Origin: Tridacna crocea
Taxonomy: Eukaryota; Mollusca; Bivalvia; Cardiida; Cardiidae
Direction of reading: 5' to 3'
NCBI GenBank assembly: GCA_943736015.1
Contig: OX031057.1
Span: forward strand, 41,998,501-42,062,500
Length of the DNA stretch: 64,000 nucleotides
The position numbers were made by a program, and so were the translations under genes. Of the stretch, positions 1 to 11,712 are shown piece after piece. The stretch's first letter is position 1; the number at the start of each line of letters is the position of its first letter. Under the pieces are notes generated by a model that was not told the DNA's origin, searched no databases, and saw nothing but the letters and a program-made list of their open reading frames with translations.

Positions 1-348
1 ACTGTTTCATTATTATGTTGGTCAATAACCTAGAACAGCAATAATATCCGATGTTACTTTAACATCATATTATAAATGATATAATTAAAACGCTGGTCTA
101 CCGTGACTATCTTTATTTACCTCCGAGTTCCTGTATCCTCCGAGTGTCCTATATCGGGTAACCCCGGGTGGCTTGGCTCTTAAAGATATTAATCAAACAT
201 ATTGACATGAATTAAATGACCTCTATTCCCATACATTACACACGCCTGAATTATTGTCCTAACTTGGCTTCGGCTAATGTCATCTGAATACAGAAAAAAT
301 TGAATGACTTTTAACTCTTATGCTAGAATAGATTTACTAATGTCTTTT

Positions 349-510
349 ACAGGGTTCCCACGCAGTCGGGAAAACGGGAAAAAGTCGGGAATTTCGAAAT
401 ACCCGTTCCCGGTCTTGAAAAAGTCATGATTTTTGTTATATCTCTGAAAAATCGGGAAAAAACCGGGAAAAGTACGAAACGTTTTGGGTGTGAAACAAGA
501 ATTTAGGACG
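349..510 (+). repeat. Fragment of a GGGTTCCCAC dispersed repeat
   Basis: AGGGTTCCCACGCAGTCGGG followed by GGGAAAA-rich sequence has a diverged inverted relative at 4590-4697, which ends GTGGGAACCCTGC. No ends are defined. Confidence 0.4.
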
Positions 511-571
511 ATAATAATCTCCGGTCTGCGTCCTCCATTTTTCGGATAAAGATCCAATATTTTGTATAATA

Positions 572-2033
572 CAGTAGATTCCGCTTATTTGCAAGTCCTA
601 TTTGTCAGAGAAAATATTGCGAATAAGCGGTCGGCCCGATAAACCGATGGCTCTTTTCTGACCGGAAGTCAAACCAGAGTTGCAGACGATCGTTTCGTTC
701 TAATGACAGACGTTCAGCTCTTGCAATCCGATCATTTGATTAATGCTCATAATTTTTTAAATATGTGGCTTTCAAACTGAACAAGTTTTAAAAATTATTT
801 GTTTGCTTACTTTATTTACCCATCAAGTGCACAAAGCACCAGAAACGATCCTGGCTGTTAGCCATGGTGATGCTTCATTTGACATAAAATTCAACACAAA
901 CTTTTTGTCAACACAGGTTTCGACGCATATCTCCAGTTTCCGGTTATCTAACATTTACTCCATGTGTACATGTACATTCTTACACAACATGATCGTGTAC
1001 TGTGCACCTGTATAAACCCCGACTCGCCACCTGTTCGGTTGAATGGCTGGATAAATTTTGTGTGACGTCATTGACTGATTGACGCGCAGACGAATCTATT
1101 TTACCGCCTCAATTTAGGCCATACCATTCAAAGCAGACCTAAATAAGAAACGGTTTTCTGTGTTTTTCACAGTTTACATTCGGTACACCTTACTTTCACG
1201 CCTGTAGTCAAATTGTTTGTCACAAATTGGATTATCAACGAGACACTTACAAACAGTTAAGTTTTTTTTCCCCAGTGTGTAATTATCTGATCGGTGATAG
1301 GTTATTTCGATCGGTCTTTCTTGTTACGGGTAAAGTGCCGAATTCGTCTGCAGTTGCTTTCGGGGAGCGTAGATAAAGATCGGACTGCACAGAATGTGTA
1401 GTCTGATCATAGAACGTCTATGTTTGTTTTTTTTTTCCGAGTTATACCAAGACAAGATTTAAGTACGTGTAGTCATCTTTCCGCCAATTTTCCTGCCCTA
1501 AAATTACCATTTTATTAATCAGTGCTCTTGGTGGTGGATGTACAGCCTGGTACCCGAAATCTCGCGTAACCGTCCTATAGTTTGAAAATCGGCAACCAGT
1601 GAAGCTTCATATTCAGAATGTCGGCCATTTGCAGATGTTTTGTAACCGTTATTACACATTCTTAAATGAAAGGAATAACATGAAATACGCCAAGAATTTT
1701 TATCTTTAATGATTAGATTATGAAAACGGATCTGTCGGACTCGTCGTTTGTATACTGCTACATTAGTTTTTAATCTGCGAATCTCTTTACGCATTGAAAT
1801 TCGACTTTTATCTTTTAGTAACCTTTTTTTCCCGGACAGATTGAAATTTTTCGCTTTCTTATCCAACGGAATTGCTAATAAACAGTAGAATTTCGAATCG
1901 TGCTAATTTTTCGTTGCAAAAAACCGAAATGTTCTATTTACGGGATCCCGATTAAATGGATCGGTGCTGGACCAAATCTTGCAAATAACCGAAAATCCCG
2001 ATAAACAGGGTTGCGATTAAGTGGAATCCACTG
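572..2033. mobile_element. 1.46-kb Tc1/mariner-type (pogo/Tigger-like) TIR element
   Basis: Ends are CAGTAGATTCCGCTTATTTG on the left and, inverted on the right, CAGTGGATTCCACTTAATCG, flanked by TA on both sides (570-571, 2034-2035). TA target sites and a CAGT...CGCTTA end are usual for pogo/Tigger relatives. A 115-codon frame on the - strand (1519-1866), Lys/Arg-rich at its start, may be a remnant but is not recognisable as transposase. It ends 283 bp before the candidate stomatin start codon. Confidence 0.7.
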
Positions 2034-2315
2034 TATATAGACCGTCATTGGTCGAAGTAGGTGAATTTCCCAAATACATGACGGTCTTTTTTTAGGTTCA
2101 CTGGTCCCGGAATACTTATTCTAATATTTAAACAAACCGGGATCCAGTGTATTGATTTCGGAGAACTCGGTACTTACCCTAAAATACAATGCAGCTGTGC
2201 TTTGTATTTTCGGGGAGACGAGATGATGTGAATTGACGTGAAAATGAGCTACAACGGTAAATATTACTGAAAATTTAAATCCATAGGGTCTGAAAGGTTA
2301 ACAGACTTTATCTTT
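2034..2315 (+). promoter_or_regulatory. Putative upstream region of the stomatin first exon
   Basis: This is the only single-copy-looking stretch between a 1.46-kb TIR transposon (572-2033) and the candidate start codon. It holds a small stem-loop, AGACCGTCAT paired with ATGACGGTCT (2039-2088). No TATA box is evident. The call depends on the exon at 2316 being real. Confidence 0.25.
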
Positions 2316-2373
2316 ATGAAGCCACGTTATGATTCTAGTCGGAATGAGGTTGACGAGCCAGAGGAAACTGAAA
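2316..2373 (+). CDS. Possible first coding exon of the stomatin gene
   Basis: An ATG at 2316 opens 19 codons of a charged, polar peptide (MKPRYDSSRNEVDEPEETE) and runs into a good donor, A|GTAAGC, at 2374. Stomatins begin with just such a short hydrophilic cytosolic tail before the membrane hairpin, on a separate exon in vertebrates. The strand and position suit the gene. The exon ends in phase 1, so the missing membrane exon would have to start in phase 1 and end in phase 0. No homology supports it beyond composition, and the distance to the next known exon is 15 kb. Confidence 0.4.
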
Positions 2374-2727
2374 GTAAGCGCCTGTCTGCAATCATGGATC
2401 AAAACACGTCAAGTATTAAATCTAACAAAGTTACGATTTTTCGTATTTTCAGAAACTTTAAAAGCAGGGATAATGCCTTTGAAAAGACCAATTTATTTAT
2501 TCATGTATTTCAGGTCATGAAAGCTGAACAGTTAAAGTGAAAGTAAAACATGGTACTTTTGAATTAGGTTTTAGTTTCAATGACTGAAGAGGGAAAATAA
2601 CCTCTATTTGAAGGCTTACAACAAAACTGTTGTGCACAATGATAGTAAATGATATGCAAGGACTTGATTCGGTGTCTTAAATCATAAAGAAAATAATTCC
2701 CAATATAAGAAAAAACAACACATTTTT

Positions 2728-4320
2728 AGCTCACCTGAGCACAAAGTGCTCAAGGTGAGCTTTGTGATCGCCCTATGGCTGTCATGCATCGTCCACAATT
2801 TCTTAACATCTCCTCCTCCTAGACCACTGGGCCAATCTTGATGAAACTTAGCAGGGATGTTCCTCATTTGAATCTCTACCAAAGTTGTTCAAGAGATTAA
2901 ATTCCACTCATAACGCTGATTGCCAAGGCAACCAAAGAAAAAATAAAGCAAAATCTTTGAAAATTTTCTTCTCTGAAACTAGAAGGCATAGAGCTTTGAT
3001 AATTGGTATGTAGGATCTCCTAGTAGACTTCTACAAAGATTGTTCATATAATGCCCCTGGTGTCAAAACTGGCCCCATCCCAGGGGTCACAAGTTCGTAC
3101 ATGGGAATAATAAAAGAAAACTTTGAAAAAAACCTTTTTCTCTGAAACAAGAAGGGGTAGAGCTTTGATATTTGGTGTGCAGCATCTGCTATTAGACCTC
3201 TACCAAGATTGCTCATATGATGCCCCCGGGGTTCAAACTGGCCCAGCCCCAGGGGTCACAAATTTGAAATATAGGAACAAAGACAGAAAACTTTTTTTTT
3301 TTCTCTGAAACTGGAAGTCCTAGAGCTTTGATATTTTGTATGTACTAACTTCCAGAGGACCTCTACCAAGTTTGTTCATATGATGCCCCTAGGGTTCAAG
3401 CTGGCCCTGCCCTGGTGGTCACAAGTTTGAGCATGGGAACAAAGAGGGAAGACTTTAAAATTCTTCTGCTCTGAAACAAGATGGAATTTATGTACATATG
3501 ATAGTTTGCCAAAAACAATATTTTACATTTTTTCATTAAATGTCATGTCATGAAAAAAGGGGGCTTGGTGTATATTTTCACTGTGGACCAATATCTTTCA
3601 TTACAGGGCAAAATGTAATTAAAGTTCATCTTGTTGAGCCACAGACAATAGTTATTTGATTTTATTTCATGAAATGACATGTTATCAAAAAGGGGGCCTA
3701 AATGTATAATTTCATTACGGACCAATTACAGTCAGTTGGCCCATCCATCCACATTGACGGTTATCTTCTAAAGTCCTTGGCCTTTATGAAACTTCATACA
3801 TGTCTTCCTTAGGATAGTCTTGTGTTACAATTTTCTTCTGTAAGATGCGTCTTGGAAAAGGGGTTACCTTTCACATACTGGACTTATCGAGCTCCAATAA
3901 ATTAGTAATGTTGTGAGCTGTTAGTTTAGGGTTCCCAGTTTGCGCTGGCTTGATTACTGTCTCAGCCAACATCCTTTGAAATTTGATAAAAAGTTATTGA
4001 GACAAATCTCATTCGTGTCTTAACAATGAGCGAATGATGTTTTTTAATCTGTCATCCAACCACCATTTTGACCAGGAAATAAACGCCTTGCCTCTGAAAG
4101 TTAATTCAATCCCTTACTATACAATCCCGACTTTCAATGACCCTGAAGAAGAAGGGTTGTGAAAGCATTTTGGGAAAAGAAGAAAATGCTTTTTGCACAG
4201 TTATATACCCTGTCAAAATTATTTGGACTTGAACTTCGATATTTGGTATTTATCTTCACTGTAGACCTTTACTGCTTTGTACTTAGGTTAGTGATATAGG
4301 ACCATCATGGTCCTATTGTT
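2728..4320 (+). mobile_element. Family E element with end hairpins and about 166-bp internal tandem units
   Basis: It opens with the hairpin AGCTCACCTGAGC...AAGGTGAGCT and closes with GTGATATAGGACCATCATGG TCCTATTGTT. Inside, a unit starting CTCTGAAAC (2970, 3138, 3302, 3467) recurs about every 166 bp, each with an AGAGCTTTGATA or related block and a GGGGTCACAAG block. The part after 3500 resembles family O, and a left arm of family A lies at 4100-4199. No coding frame is seen. Confidence 0.7.
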
Positions 4321-4589
4321 CCCAATTTGCCTGGTTACCGGTATGTAGTCTTATAAGGATCTATACTATTTGTCTTCAAATACTTCATTACTTGTAGGAA
4401 CTGTAAGTGAACAGCATGGATCCTTATTAAACTGCCTGTATGGATAGGCTAATCTGAATCTATATTCGGTCATTTGTAGTTTTTTTAACTGGCCAAGTAA
4501 AGAAATGAAATAACTATGATGCAGTTAGAATGTTCTTTAAATCTTAATTTTTCATTAAAACAAGGAATGTATGTAAGAAAGTAGCTTTC

Positions 4590-4697
4590 AAAAGGTTTTG
4601 CATTTCCAGTTTTTCTATTGGAAAAAACCTTGAATTTTGAAAAAAATCCTGGAAAAAGTCTGGAATTTTGCAAGCAGAAAGTTGTGGGAACCCTGCT
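4590..4697 (-). repeat. Second fragment of the GGGTTCCCAC repeat
   Basis: Inverted relative of the 349-510 sequence: it ends GTGGGAACCCTGCTTTT and carries the CTGGAAAAAGTCTGGAATTT block. Confidence 0.4.
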
Positions 4698-4843
4698 TTT
4701 AAGAATAATTAAAATGCCTGAAATAAGCATGATTTTGTTGGTTTAACTAGGTTATATGTGTTGGATGAAATATATCCAAAAAGGGTTTTTTTTCCCATGA
4801 ACTTTTTTTGCAATCTGATCTATTCATGTCATCCACAAAGACT

Positions 4844-5249
4844 TTATATATATCCCTGCAAAACGAATGTTTTCAGGGTTATATTGGAATCAGCCTGTCT
4901 GTCTGTCCATGTGTCCATCTGTGTTTCCGTGTGTCCACCTGTGTACAAAATATGATTATTGTCTGTTCTGTCAAAGGGCTGGAGGGGGTATTAACACATT
5001 ACCACACAATCCCTACTTTTGACGACCCTGAGAAAGAAGCCTTTAGAAAACATTGTGGGAAAAGGAGAAAATGCTGGTAACCAGTATTTTCTCCTTTTCC
5101 CACAATGTTTTCTACCCTTCTGAAAACAAATTTCAAACTTTCAGTCACTTTTATTTTGTCGTCTGCAAATGCTTTCAATTTGGACAAGTCTAAAATATTG
5201 TCGTTTGGTAATGGGTTAAGTCACATACAGTGACAGCTCTAGTTTTGAC
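4844..5249 (+). mobile_element. Family F element, interrupted by a family A MITE
   Basis: The start hairpin pairs CCCTGCAAAAC with GTTTTCAGGG; a GTCTGTCTGTCC-rich stretch follows. The end is TCACATACAGTGACAGCTCT AGTT, matching the ending of the longer copy at 30066. The MITE at 4991-5219 has split it just before the end hairpin. Confidence 0.65.
4991..5219 (+). mobile_element. Family A TTAA MITE (reference-quality copy)
   Basis: TTAA at both ends; the left arm reads ACCACACAATCCCTACTTTT, the right arm TTTTGTCGTCTGCAAATGCT, and between them AGAAAATGCTGGTAACCAGT opens a long palindrome that continues as GTGGGAAAAGG...CCTTTTCCCAC. Imperfect TIRs (CCCATTACCA type) and TTAA targets fit piggyBac- or Kolobok-type non-autonomous elements. 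It has no coding capacity. Confidence 0.9.
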
Positions 5250-5780
5250 TATGCACTGAGTAAGGATCAAACCTGACATTTATCATTAACAGAATGTCCA
5301 TAGGGACTGATTATACTGGATGATATATAAATATTCACTCAAAGTATTCTTTTCATAAAGGTCAATTTCAGGTCTTTTTATTCCAGTAATAGTAACATGG
5401 AGGGAAAAGGATTAAAGAAAGAAAGTATAAAAAGAGAGAAGAAAATTTAGGATAAATTGTGGTTCGTCTTCACTACATTTCTAGCTACACATCTTGTGTA
5501 CGTTTCATCAAAAAGCATAGATTGACGCAGATTTTTTGGGCATAAAGTTATACAAATATTTACTCAAATTGTAACTAGTTGTGCAGTTCAGTGAAACTTG
5601 TTTTCAGCATTGATGCGTGCTTACTCCTGCATTTGTAGTTTAGTGAAAGTTATCGCTGGAGATGATCCCATTACTATTTTGTTTAATTAATCTCTTTACT
5701 AACCAATCCCAAGTTCTAATGATTATGAGGAAAAAGATGTTTTTTCTTAGGGTTGTTGAAACCAGGGATCGTTCAGTAAA
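5250..5780. other. No feature seen
   Basis: AT-rich intronic DNA if the first stomatin exon is real. No exon, hairpin or repeat match is recognised. Confidence 0.5.
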
Positions 5781-5782
5781 AG

Positions 5783-5975
5783 GTTAACCAAAGGACAATG
5801 TGTTGGATTTGTCCAAACTGAAAGCAGTTACAGAAGACAAATGTGGCTTAAAGTATGGAAATTGTCTGAGAAAGGGTAAAAAACACTTTTTTTTGGGGGG
5901 GGGGGGGGGTTGAGAAACTGCCGATCACTGCCATTTTCCCATAGTGTTTTCTTCAGCTTTTTTAGAGTCTTTTAA
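5783..5975 (-). mobile_element. Decayed family A MITE sharing its TTAA with the next copy
   Basis: TTAACCAAAGGACAATGTGT then TTGTCCAAACTGAAAGCAG is the right arm reversed. The centre is replaced by a run of 13 G (5897-5909) and the palindrome is lost. Confidence 0.6.
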
Positions 5976-6202
5976 CTCTTTACCACACAATGACGACTTC
6001 TTACGACCCTGAAGTAGAAGCCTTTTGAAAAACATTGTGGGAAATGAAGAAAATGCTGGTAACCAGCATTTTCTCCTTTTCCCACAATGTTTTCTACCCT
6101 TCCCAAGTCAAATTTTGATTTATCAGACTCTTTAATTTTGTCGTCTGCAAATGCTTTAAATTTGGACCAGTCTATAAATTTGTTGTTTGGTAAAGAGTTA
6201 AA
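5972..6202 (+). mobile_element. Family A TTAA MITE
   Basis: Complete; the core reads GCTGGTAACCAGC. It lies head to tail with the decayed copy at 5783, the two apparently using one TTAA site. Confidence 0.9.
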
Positions 6203-7154
6203 TCTCAGATGTGTTTGGTGTAGGGGTTGATTTTTAATGGTATTTCCTGTATGAGAAATACAAATATTTGATAGAATGGTTTCTGGCCCAATTTCAGTTC
6301 GGTTGGCAAAATACAAACAGTATATTATTGGATTTGATGGTTCCCTCAGAGATCTTGGAATTTATGCATAAGGCAATATGTCTGTCATACTGGATACATA
6401 ACAGATGCTTTATTTCTCTGATGTAAATTGTTAACCTGAATGGTAATGTCAGATTCTTCTTGAGATACTTTGGGATCAATAGAATAAGCCTTCATAATTA
6501 ATATGTCATTTTTTCTGGCCAATAGCATATTTACCCAGCATACCATTTTGTAACCTAGAAACAACAAATAATATTCTATTTATGAGGTACAAGTTGTTAT
6601 TTTATATGAAAAACAAGTTGTTATTAGCACAGTTCTGGCAAGCCTTTGTATAACCATTGGTTTTTTGTAATATTCAACACGTAACCTTTTAGCAATAAAA
6701 ACTTATCTGCCCTCCTATAGTCTCATCAATACAACATATAACAAGATAAATGGAAAAAAGAAACATCTAGATATGTTGGTTGCCACAGGCTAATCATAGT
6801 TTTTCCAATTAATACACATGCAATTTGGTTATCATTAGTTACTTGTGATAAACATGAGGGAAAAATAATTTTCTCCTACATCATATTTCAATATGAAAAA
6901 TTATATTTTTGTTTCTTTTTTCATGCAGAATTTTGGACTCCTTGATCAGCTGAATTTCTTTCAAAGGATTGTTGAAATTCATATCTGCTGAAAATAGCTA
7001 CTATACTTTGTCTAAAGGGTATTTTAAGCACCTGGCTGCTTTTGACTTTTTACAAAACAAGATATTTTCATGTGGTTTTTATTTTCTCCTTTTCCTTTGA
7101 TAACTTAGTGGAAACACTAAGAAACTATTCCTTAAGTACTGCAAATCATGTTTT
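6203..7154. other. No feature seen
   Basis: Searched for the missing stomatin membrane exon (hydrophobic, ending at a codon boundary before a donor); none found. Only short frames are present. Confidence 0.5.
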
Positions 7155-7560
7155 TTAAAGGTGGCCCTTCAGATTTTAGGACAAAATTTTACAAAAAATA
7201 CAAAAAAAATCATCCTTGTACTCCCAAAGCCTTATGATTTTCATCCATTAAACCCCAGTAGTCGAAAAACATACGACAGCTAGATAACCTAGAGATTTAC
7301 TACAGCCCAGGTAGAAACTGAAGGGAAACATGGTCTTTTACATAAGCAACTCGCTCATTTACATACCGGAAATATACAGAAGAAGCTTCAAACATAGCAT
7401 CCGAAGAATCTAAACATTATGGAAAATAATTAAAAGTTTGTTATGTTACGGAATTTAATAGTCATATGTCACATGCAAGTCACTTAACATTACCACAATC
7501 CTTTTTTTTGATTTTGGCGGTAAATCTAAAAATAGCTTCAGGAGCTACGTAGCCTTTTAA
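7155..7560 (+). mobile_element. Family G TTAA element, copy 1
   Basis: Begins TTAAAGGTGGCCCTTCAGAT and ends GGAGCTACGTAGCCTTTTAA. Copy 2 follows at once through a shared TTAA; the two are about 75-80% alike by eye through blocks such as CCCCAG.AGTCGAAAA.CAT.CGA. Confidence 0.75.
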
Positions 7561-7945
7561 AGGTAGCCCTTTAGATTTTGGGACGAAAATTATAGAAAAA
7601 TCCTTTTACTCCCATAGCCTTTTAATTTGCGTTCATAAAACCCCAGCAGTCGAAAACCATCCGATAACACGAGAAATTAGATTTATTACGGACCAGGATG
7701 ACACCAACGGGAAACACATTCTATTTTCAGATTATCAATTCTCTCATTTAAATACAGGAAAACACAGACAAAGCTTCAAACATCCGTCCGAAGAAGACAT
7801 TGTGGAAAATAAATATTTCATATTTGTTATGTAATGGAATTTAAGCGTTATTAGTCATGTGCCAGTCACTTTACATTCCCACAATGCTTTATTGATTTTT
7901 AGCGTGAAATCTAAAAATAGCTTAAGAGGCTACGTAGTCTGTTAA
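7557..7945 (+). mobile_element. Family G TTAA element, copy 2
   Basis: Begins TTAAAGGTAGCCCTTTAGAT and ends GAGGCTACGTAGTCTGTTAA. Its last TTAA is also the first TTAA of the large element at 7942, so three elements are chained. Confidence 0.75.
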
Positions 7946-8554
7946 GGGAATACCATCAAAAAAATTTTTTTTGTAATTTTTATGATTCTTAATTATTGAT
8001 GATTTGTTCAATAATATATGAGCGCGGATCTGGGAAAAGGTGCCTTATGGCCAAAATTTTCGATTTATGTTTTTTTGCATTTTATTAAAGGGGATTCATT
8101 TCTGTCTGATGTATTTATCATTTTTCATCGATATGATGTATAGTTTCGGAGATATGCACGTTTAAATACAGGCACCCTCCACAGTGCGTTTTGTTTACGA
8201 ACGTCACGTCGGCGACGTCAATTCTAAAACGCAGTAAAATGCGTACATTTTTGTCAATGGGTGTGAAACGTCAATGTAAAAACGCATCTCTACATGTTTT
8301 TCTTGAGTTTGTTCCTTGATTTAATCGAAGGATTAAACGACAACGAGACGCTGTTTAGCTACCTGATTACTTAGGTAGTTTGCCATGCATTAGGGGAAAA
8401 AACGGGACAGAAAAGTAACACACAAACAACATATTCGTTGTTACTGAATGTAATTTTAAAAACAATGAGCATATTCATATGACATATTCGTCATTCGGAA
8501 TGATTTAAATCATAATCAATAAAGAAACTACCAAACAGCAATTACTATTTACGT

Positions 8555-8735
8555 GATATGAAGGAATATATACGGAATATAATGTTGTAGTGACTTTCTT
8601 TGTGTTTGTAATTAATTCGTGCAGCATTAGAAAATTTGATGTCGCGCGATGTCAAAATTTTCTTACGCTGAGAGAAGTAAATACAAGCACCATGAAAGTT
8701 ACTACAACACAATATTCCTTTTATTATATACCTAC
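8555..8735. repeat. Imperfect palindrome with arms of about 90 bp
   Basis: Centred near 8643 (GATGTCGCGCGATGTC). The left arm has AATGTTGTAGTGACTTTCTT and the right arm GAAAGTTACTACAACA; both have TAGAAAATTT / AAATTTTCTTA next to the centre. Both strands therefore read a similar peptide, explaining mirrored short frames. Confidence 0.7.
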
Positions 8736-9502
8736 AACTTTCAACAAGATTTGCAGTTATTGACATTTTACTTGAAAACGGCAGATAAAATGAGAAAATC
8801 AATCAGCGCAGATGGTAGTAACTCCTGTCTTCGTGAATGGCGGATTAATATTACGTCCTCATACCATATTTGGGACCGTATTTCACTGCGTGTAGATTTT
8901 TTTTTTCTGTCGTGTCTTTTATTCAATTCGATTCAACGCCTGTATTGGATCCAGAAAAAATTACTGGTATATAATAAACGTAGATCTACTTAAAAACAGA
9001 AGTTGCTCTCTGGTAAAAGGTTGTTTGATGCATCTACAAGGAGAATCGAAGAAGACCAGCCTGCACGAAGTGTGGAAAATTAACTGCGTCGACCGTTCCG
9101 TTTTTTTTGGTGAATTTTCAGCATGTTCAATGACTATTCTACCTCAGGATTATTGAGCCACTTCTATGACGATGTGGGCTGTATAGATCCCTAATTTTGT
9201 GTTGATTCGCGTGATATGCATGGCGTAGATGCATCAGACCCGCTTTTGCCAGAGCATGGTGCACTTTATTAAGATCTTAAGATCAGTTTCGGCAAGAACT
9301 CTTAGCGTATAGTAGGTATACTAGAAAACAGGATCAAACTATTCCTTTCTTTCTAAAACAGTTTGCAAAGTATAGCACAGTATATATCTTTCTTTGAAGT
9401 CTTATCTTGATCTTTAATGTTAGCAAAAACTCATGATTAGGTTTATAGTAGACTGAATCACGTAAAATACATGTATAAACCTATCGATCTATTTATAATG
9501 CT

Positions 9503-9730
9503 GTTAAAACTCTACCACAAAACCCCTAGTTTTAACGAACCCAAAGAAACAGACTTCTGAAACTGGAAAAAATGAGAAAATGCTAGAAACCGGCGTGTTT
9601 TCCTTTTCTCACAATATTTTCTACTCTTGCAAAGACAGTCTTTATTTATTTGTCCTCTGCAAATGATTTCATTTTGAACCAATCTGAAAGTTTGTCTTTC
9701 GGTAAAAAAAAATTGTCGGAATGCCGTGGT
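9503..9730 (+). mobile_element. Decayed family A MITE
   Basis: The arms are recognisable (CTACCACAAAACCCCTAGTT; CCTCTGCAAATGATTTCATT), but the palindrome has many mismatches. Confidence 0.6.
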
Positions 9731-10227
9731 CATTTTTTAAATGAAGGTGCAAAGAGATAATGAAATCATGTCATTCCTTTGCTTCCGCACATTAGCATGA
9801 AATTATAACACGAAGAATGTAGAGAAAATAGCATGCATATAATTGCACCCTGATCTTGGTCTACAAATGGGAACCAAAGCGCAAATCCATCTTTTTTTCA
9901 AGCACATCAAAGAATGTTAAAACGTCTCTAACAAACCATTCTATTGTGTGTTCCGTAAAAATGTATAAAGATTGATACATGTATATTGAAGTCTGGGTGT
10001 ATTAAATACACACAAGAGAAAACATATCGGCATCCCTAAAATATTCATGTCCTATCTTTTGGTCATTCAAAGCTAGCATCTGCTACATAACATGAACATC
10101 TAAAGATCGGTTGTCAAAACTATCAAAATAAACACAAATACATGTAATACGAACTTTTAAAAAGTCTCTAGAGAAGATTCAGGCCAAAGAGCTTGCTAAA
10201 TATTTATCTGCAAAGTGCATGTATATG

Positions 10228-10454
10228 TCAGGTGACAATATTTTAGACTGTACCAAATTGCAAGCGTTTTCAGACGACAAACTGAATATATCCCTAATGA
10301 TGAGATTTGTCATTAAAAGGACATACAAGGTTGTTGGAAAAGGAGTAAATACTGGTCATATTCTCTTTTTCTCCTTTGCTTACATTTTTTTAAAACAGTC
10401 TAACTCATGGTCGTAATTTTGCATAGAAAAACTCGACAAACGATAAAGGGTTAA
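10228..10454 (-). mobile_element. Decayed family A MITE, reversed
   Basis: Contains CAGACGACAAACTGAATATA and ends GATAAAGGGTTAA. The centre is broken. Confidence 0.6.
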
Positions 10455-10843
10455 ATATTTTGTTAACTATGTGTGCCATATAAATTATCTAAACTAGGCT
10501 AATGCGCCCCTTTGTTTCTGGAGTATACAGTGTAAATGGAACTGGACGCATCAGTTACAAAGAGAACAGGAAAAAATGTGTTTAAGTCTTTTGGTGTTGC
10601 TATACGAATGTGTGGCACGCAGCTCCGCCATATCTATGTAGATGTGGAGTACTGAATACAGCGTGCATTTTCAGAGTGGAATTCTACATACTCCTTATGT
10701 ACTGACTTTCTGGTTTTCTCACAGTGAAGATAATTATATGAGTGGAGTATTATCAGTACCCCGAGGTGCACCTGGCTGAGGAAGACCATACACGTTCGCA
10801 TAGTTCACAGTGAACTGAATAGGTGCTCTAATGTCTTCAAACA

Positions 10844-11410
10844 CTATGGGGATGTGGACTCTTTTTCCAGTGTTTCCATGTGTTCGCACACCAGGTCCAT
10901 TTCTTTCCATGTGCTAAGCTGCATTAAATTTTTGAGTTGCCTTTGTCCAGTGGCAAACACGGACAGTTCAATTACATTTACACCATCTCTCTTCAAACTC
11001 CTCATCTTTATTAAAAAATCTCCATGGTGACCTAGATCTAAGATCTCTTGACGGTTGTTACTGGCAGTCGGATCACCTTTCTCTGAATCTCCATTTCTCC
11101 CGTCTTCCTGGTCACTCATTGATTGATTGATTGTAGTGTTTTCAACGACGTTTTCCAAATTATTTGAGACGGAAAGAAATTGGCCAAGCCGTTGGTTGAA
11201 CTCACGACTCCCTGTCCTCAGGTCCTGTACGCTACCGACTGGGTTACCGCTGCTCGGCTCCTGGTCACTCAGGTCCTCAATATTAGCCTCAGTACAACCA
11301 CATTGACCTAGTTCTTGGATAAACTGTAAAACCCGTCCATTGATCTTGATGTAAGGATCTTCGTCATCTTCCCCATCGGAAATATCAATAGCACACGATA
11401 ATGAGCCATC
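10844..11410 (-). CDS. 188-codon open frame, acidic protein of unknown family
   Basis: Reading from 11410 leftwards the frame is open for 188 codons to TAG at 10844-10846, long for this AT-rich DNA. It contains no ATG near its start; a possible acceptor (TTTGGTTCCTAAG) abuts it, so it would be a 3' exon. The product has an acidic start (DISDGEDDEDPYIKI), GRVLQFIQELGQCGCTEANI, a polar acidic middle (DQEDGRNGDSEKGDP), and a folded-looking end (HHGDFLIKMRSLKRDGVNVI, ELSVFATGQRQLKNLMQL). A second frame just upstream (about 11398-11479, VGFVRPTLDGHQSTNRLVPK) overlaps it and follows a good acceptor (TTCCTTCAG), so a frameshift or alternative splicing is possible. It lies inside the candidate TTAA element at 7942-12457 and may be that element's cargo. 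Confidence 0.45.
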   Translation of the reverse strand, partial: DGSLSCAIDISDGEDDEDPYIKINGRVLQFIQELGQCGCTEANIEDLSDQEPSSGNPVGSVQDLRTGSREFNQRLGQFLSVSNNLENVVENTTINQSMSDQEDGRNGDSEKGDPTASNNRQEILDLGHHGDFLIKMRSLKRDGVNVIELSVFATGQRQLKNLMQLSTWKEMDLVCEHMETLEKESTSP

Positions 11411-11639
11411 TTAGGAACCAAACGGTTTGTTGATTGGTGTCCGTCCAAAGTAGGACGGACAAATCCTACCTCTCTATGTCCTGAAGGAAGAAATAAACAT
11501 CAGGGTTGAAATAATGGGTTGGATCAGAATACCACAAACAAAATATTGTCGAGGGAAAAAAGTAAATAACATTTTTACACGAAAAAATAAAGGAGACCAG
11601 AAGAAGAAAATGTAACTAGTAACGGATGCGCCTCGATCT

Positions 11640-11712
11640 TACAGTCCGATCTCATTAGGTTAAAATATGAATTCGAGTAGGCAGTGTAACCGACTGCGCT
11701 ACCCACGCTTCA
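11640..11712 (-). repeat. tRNA-like SINE head, weak
   Basis: On the - strand, GGGTAGCGCAGTCGGTTACA is a good A-box start and ACTCGAATTC is a possible B box about 10 bp later, too close for a real tRNA. It looks like a decayed tRNA-derived SINE end. Confidence 0.3.

Noticed and set aside
1519-1866. 115-codon basic frame on the - strand inside the TIR element at 572-2033, considered as transposase
   Set aside because: It lacks a recognisable HTH or DDE motif; kept only as a remark under the element.
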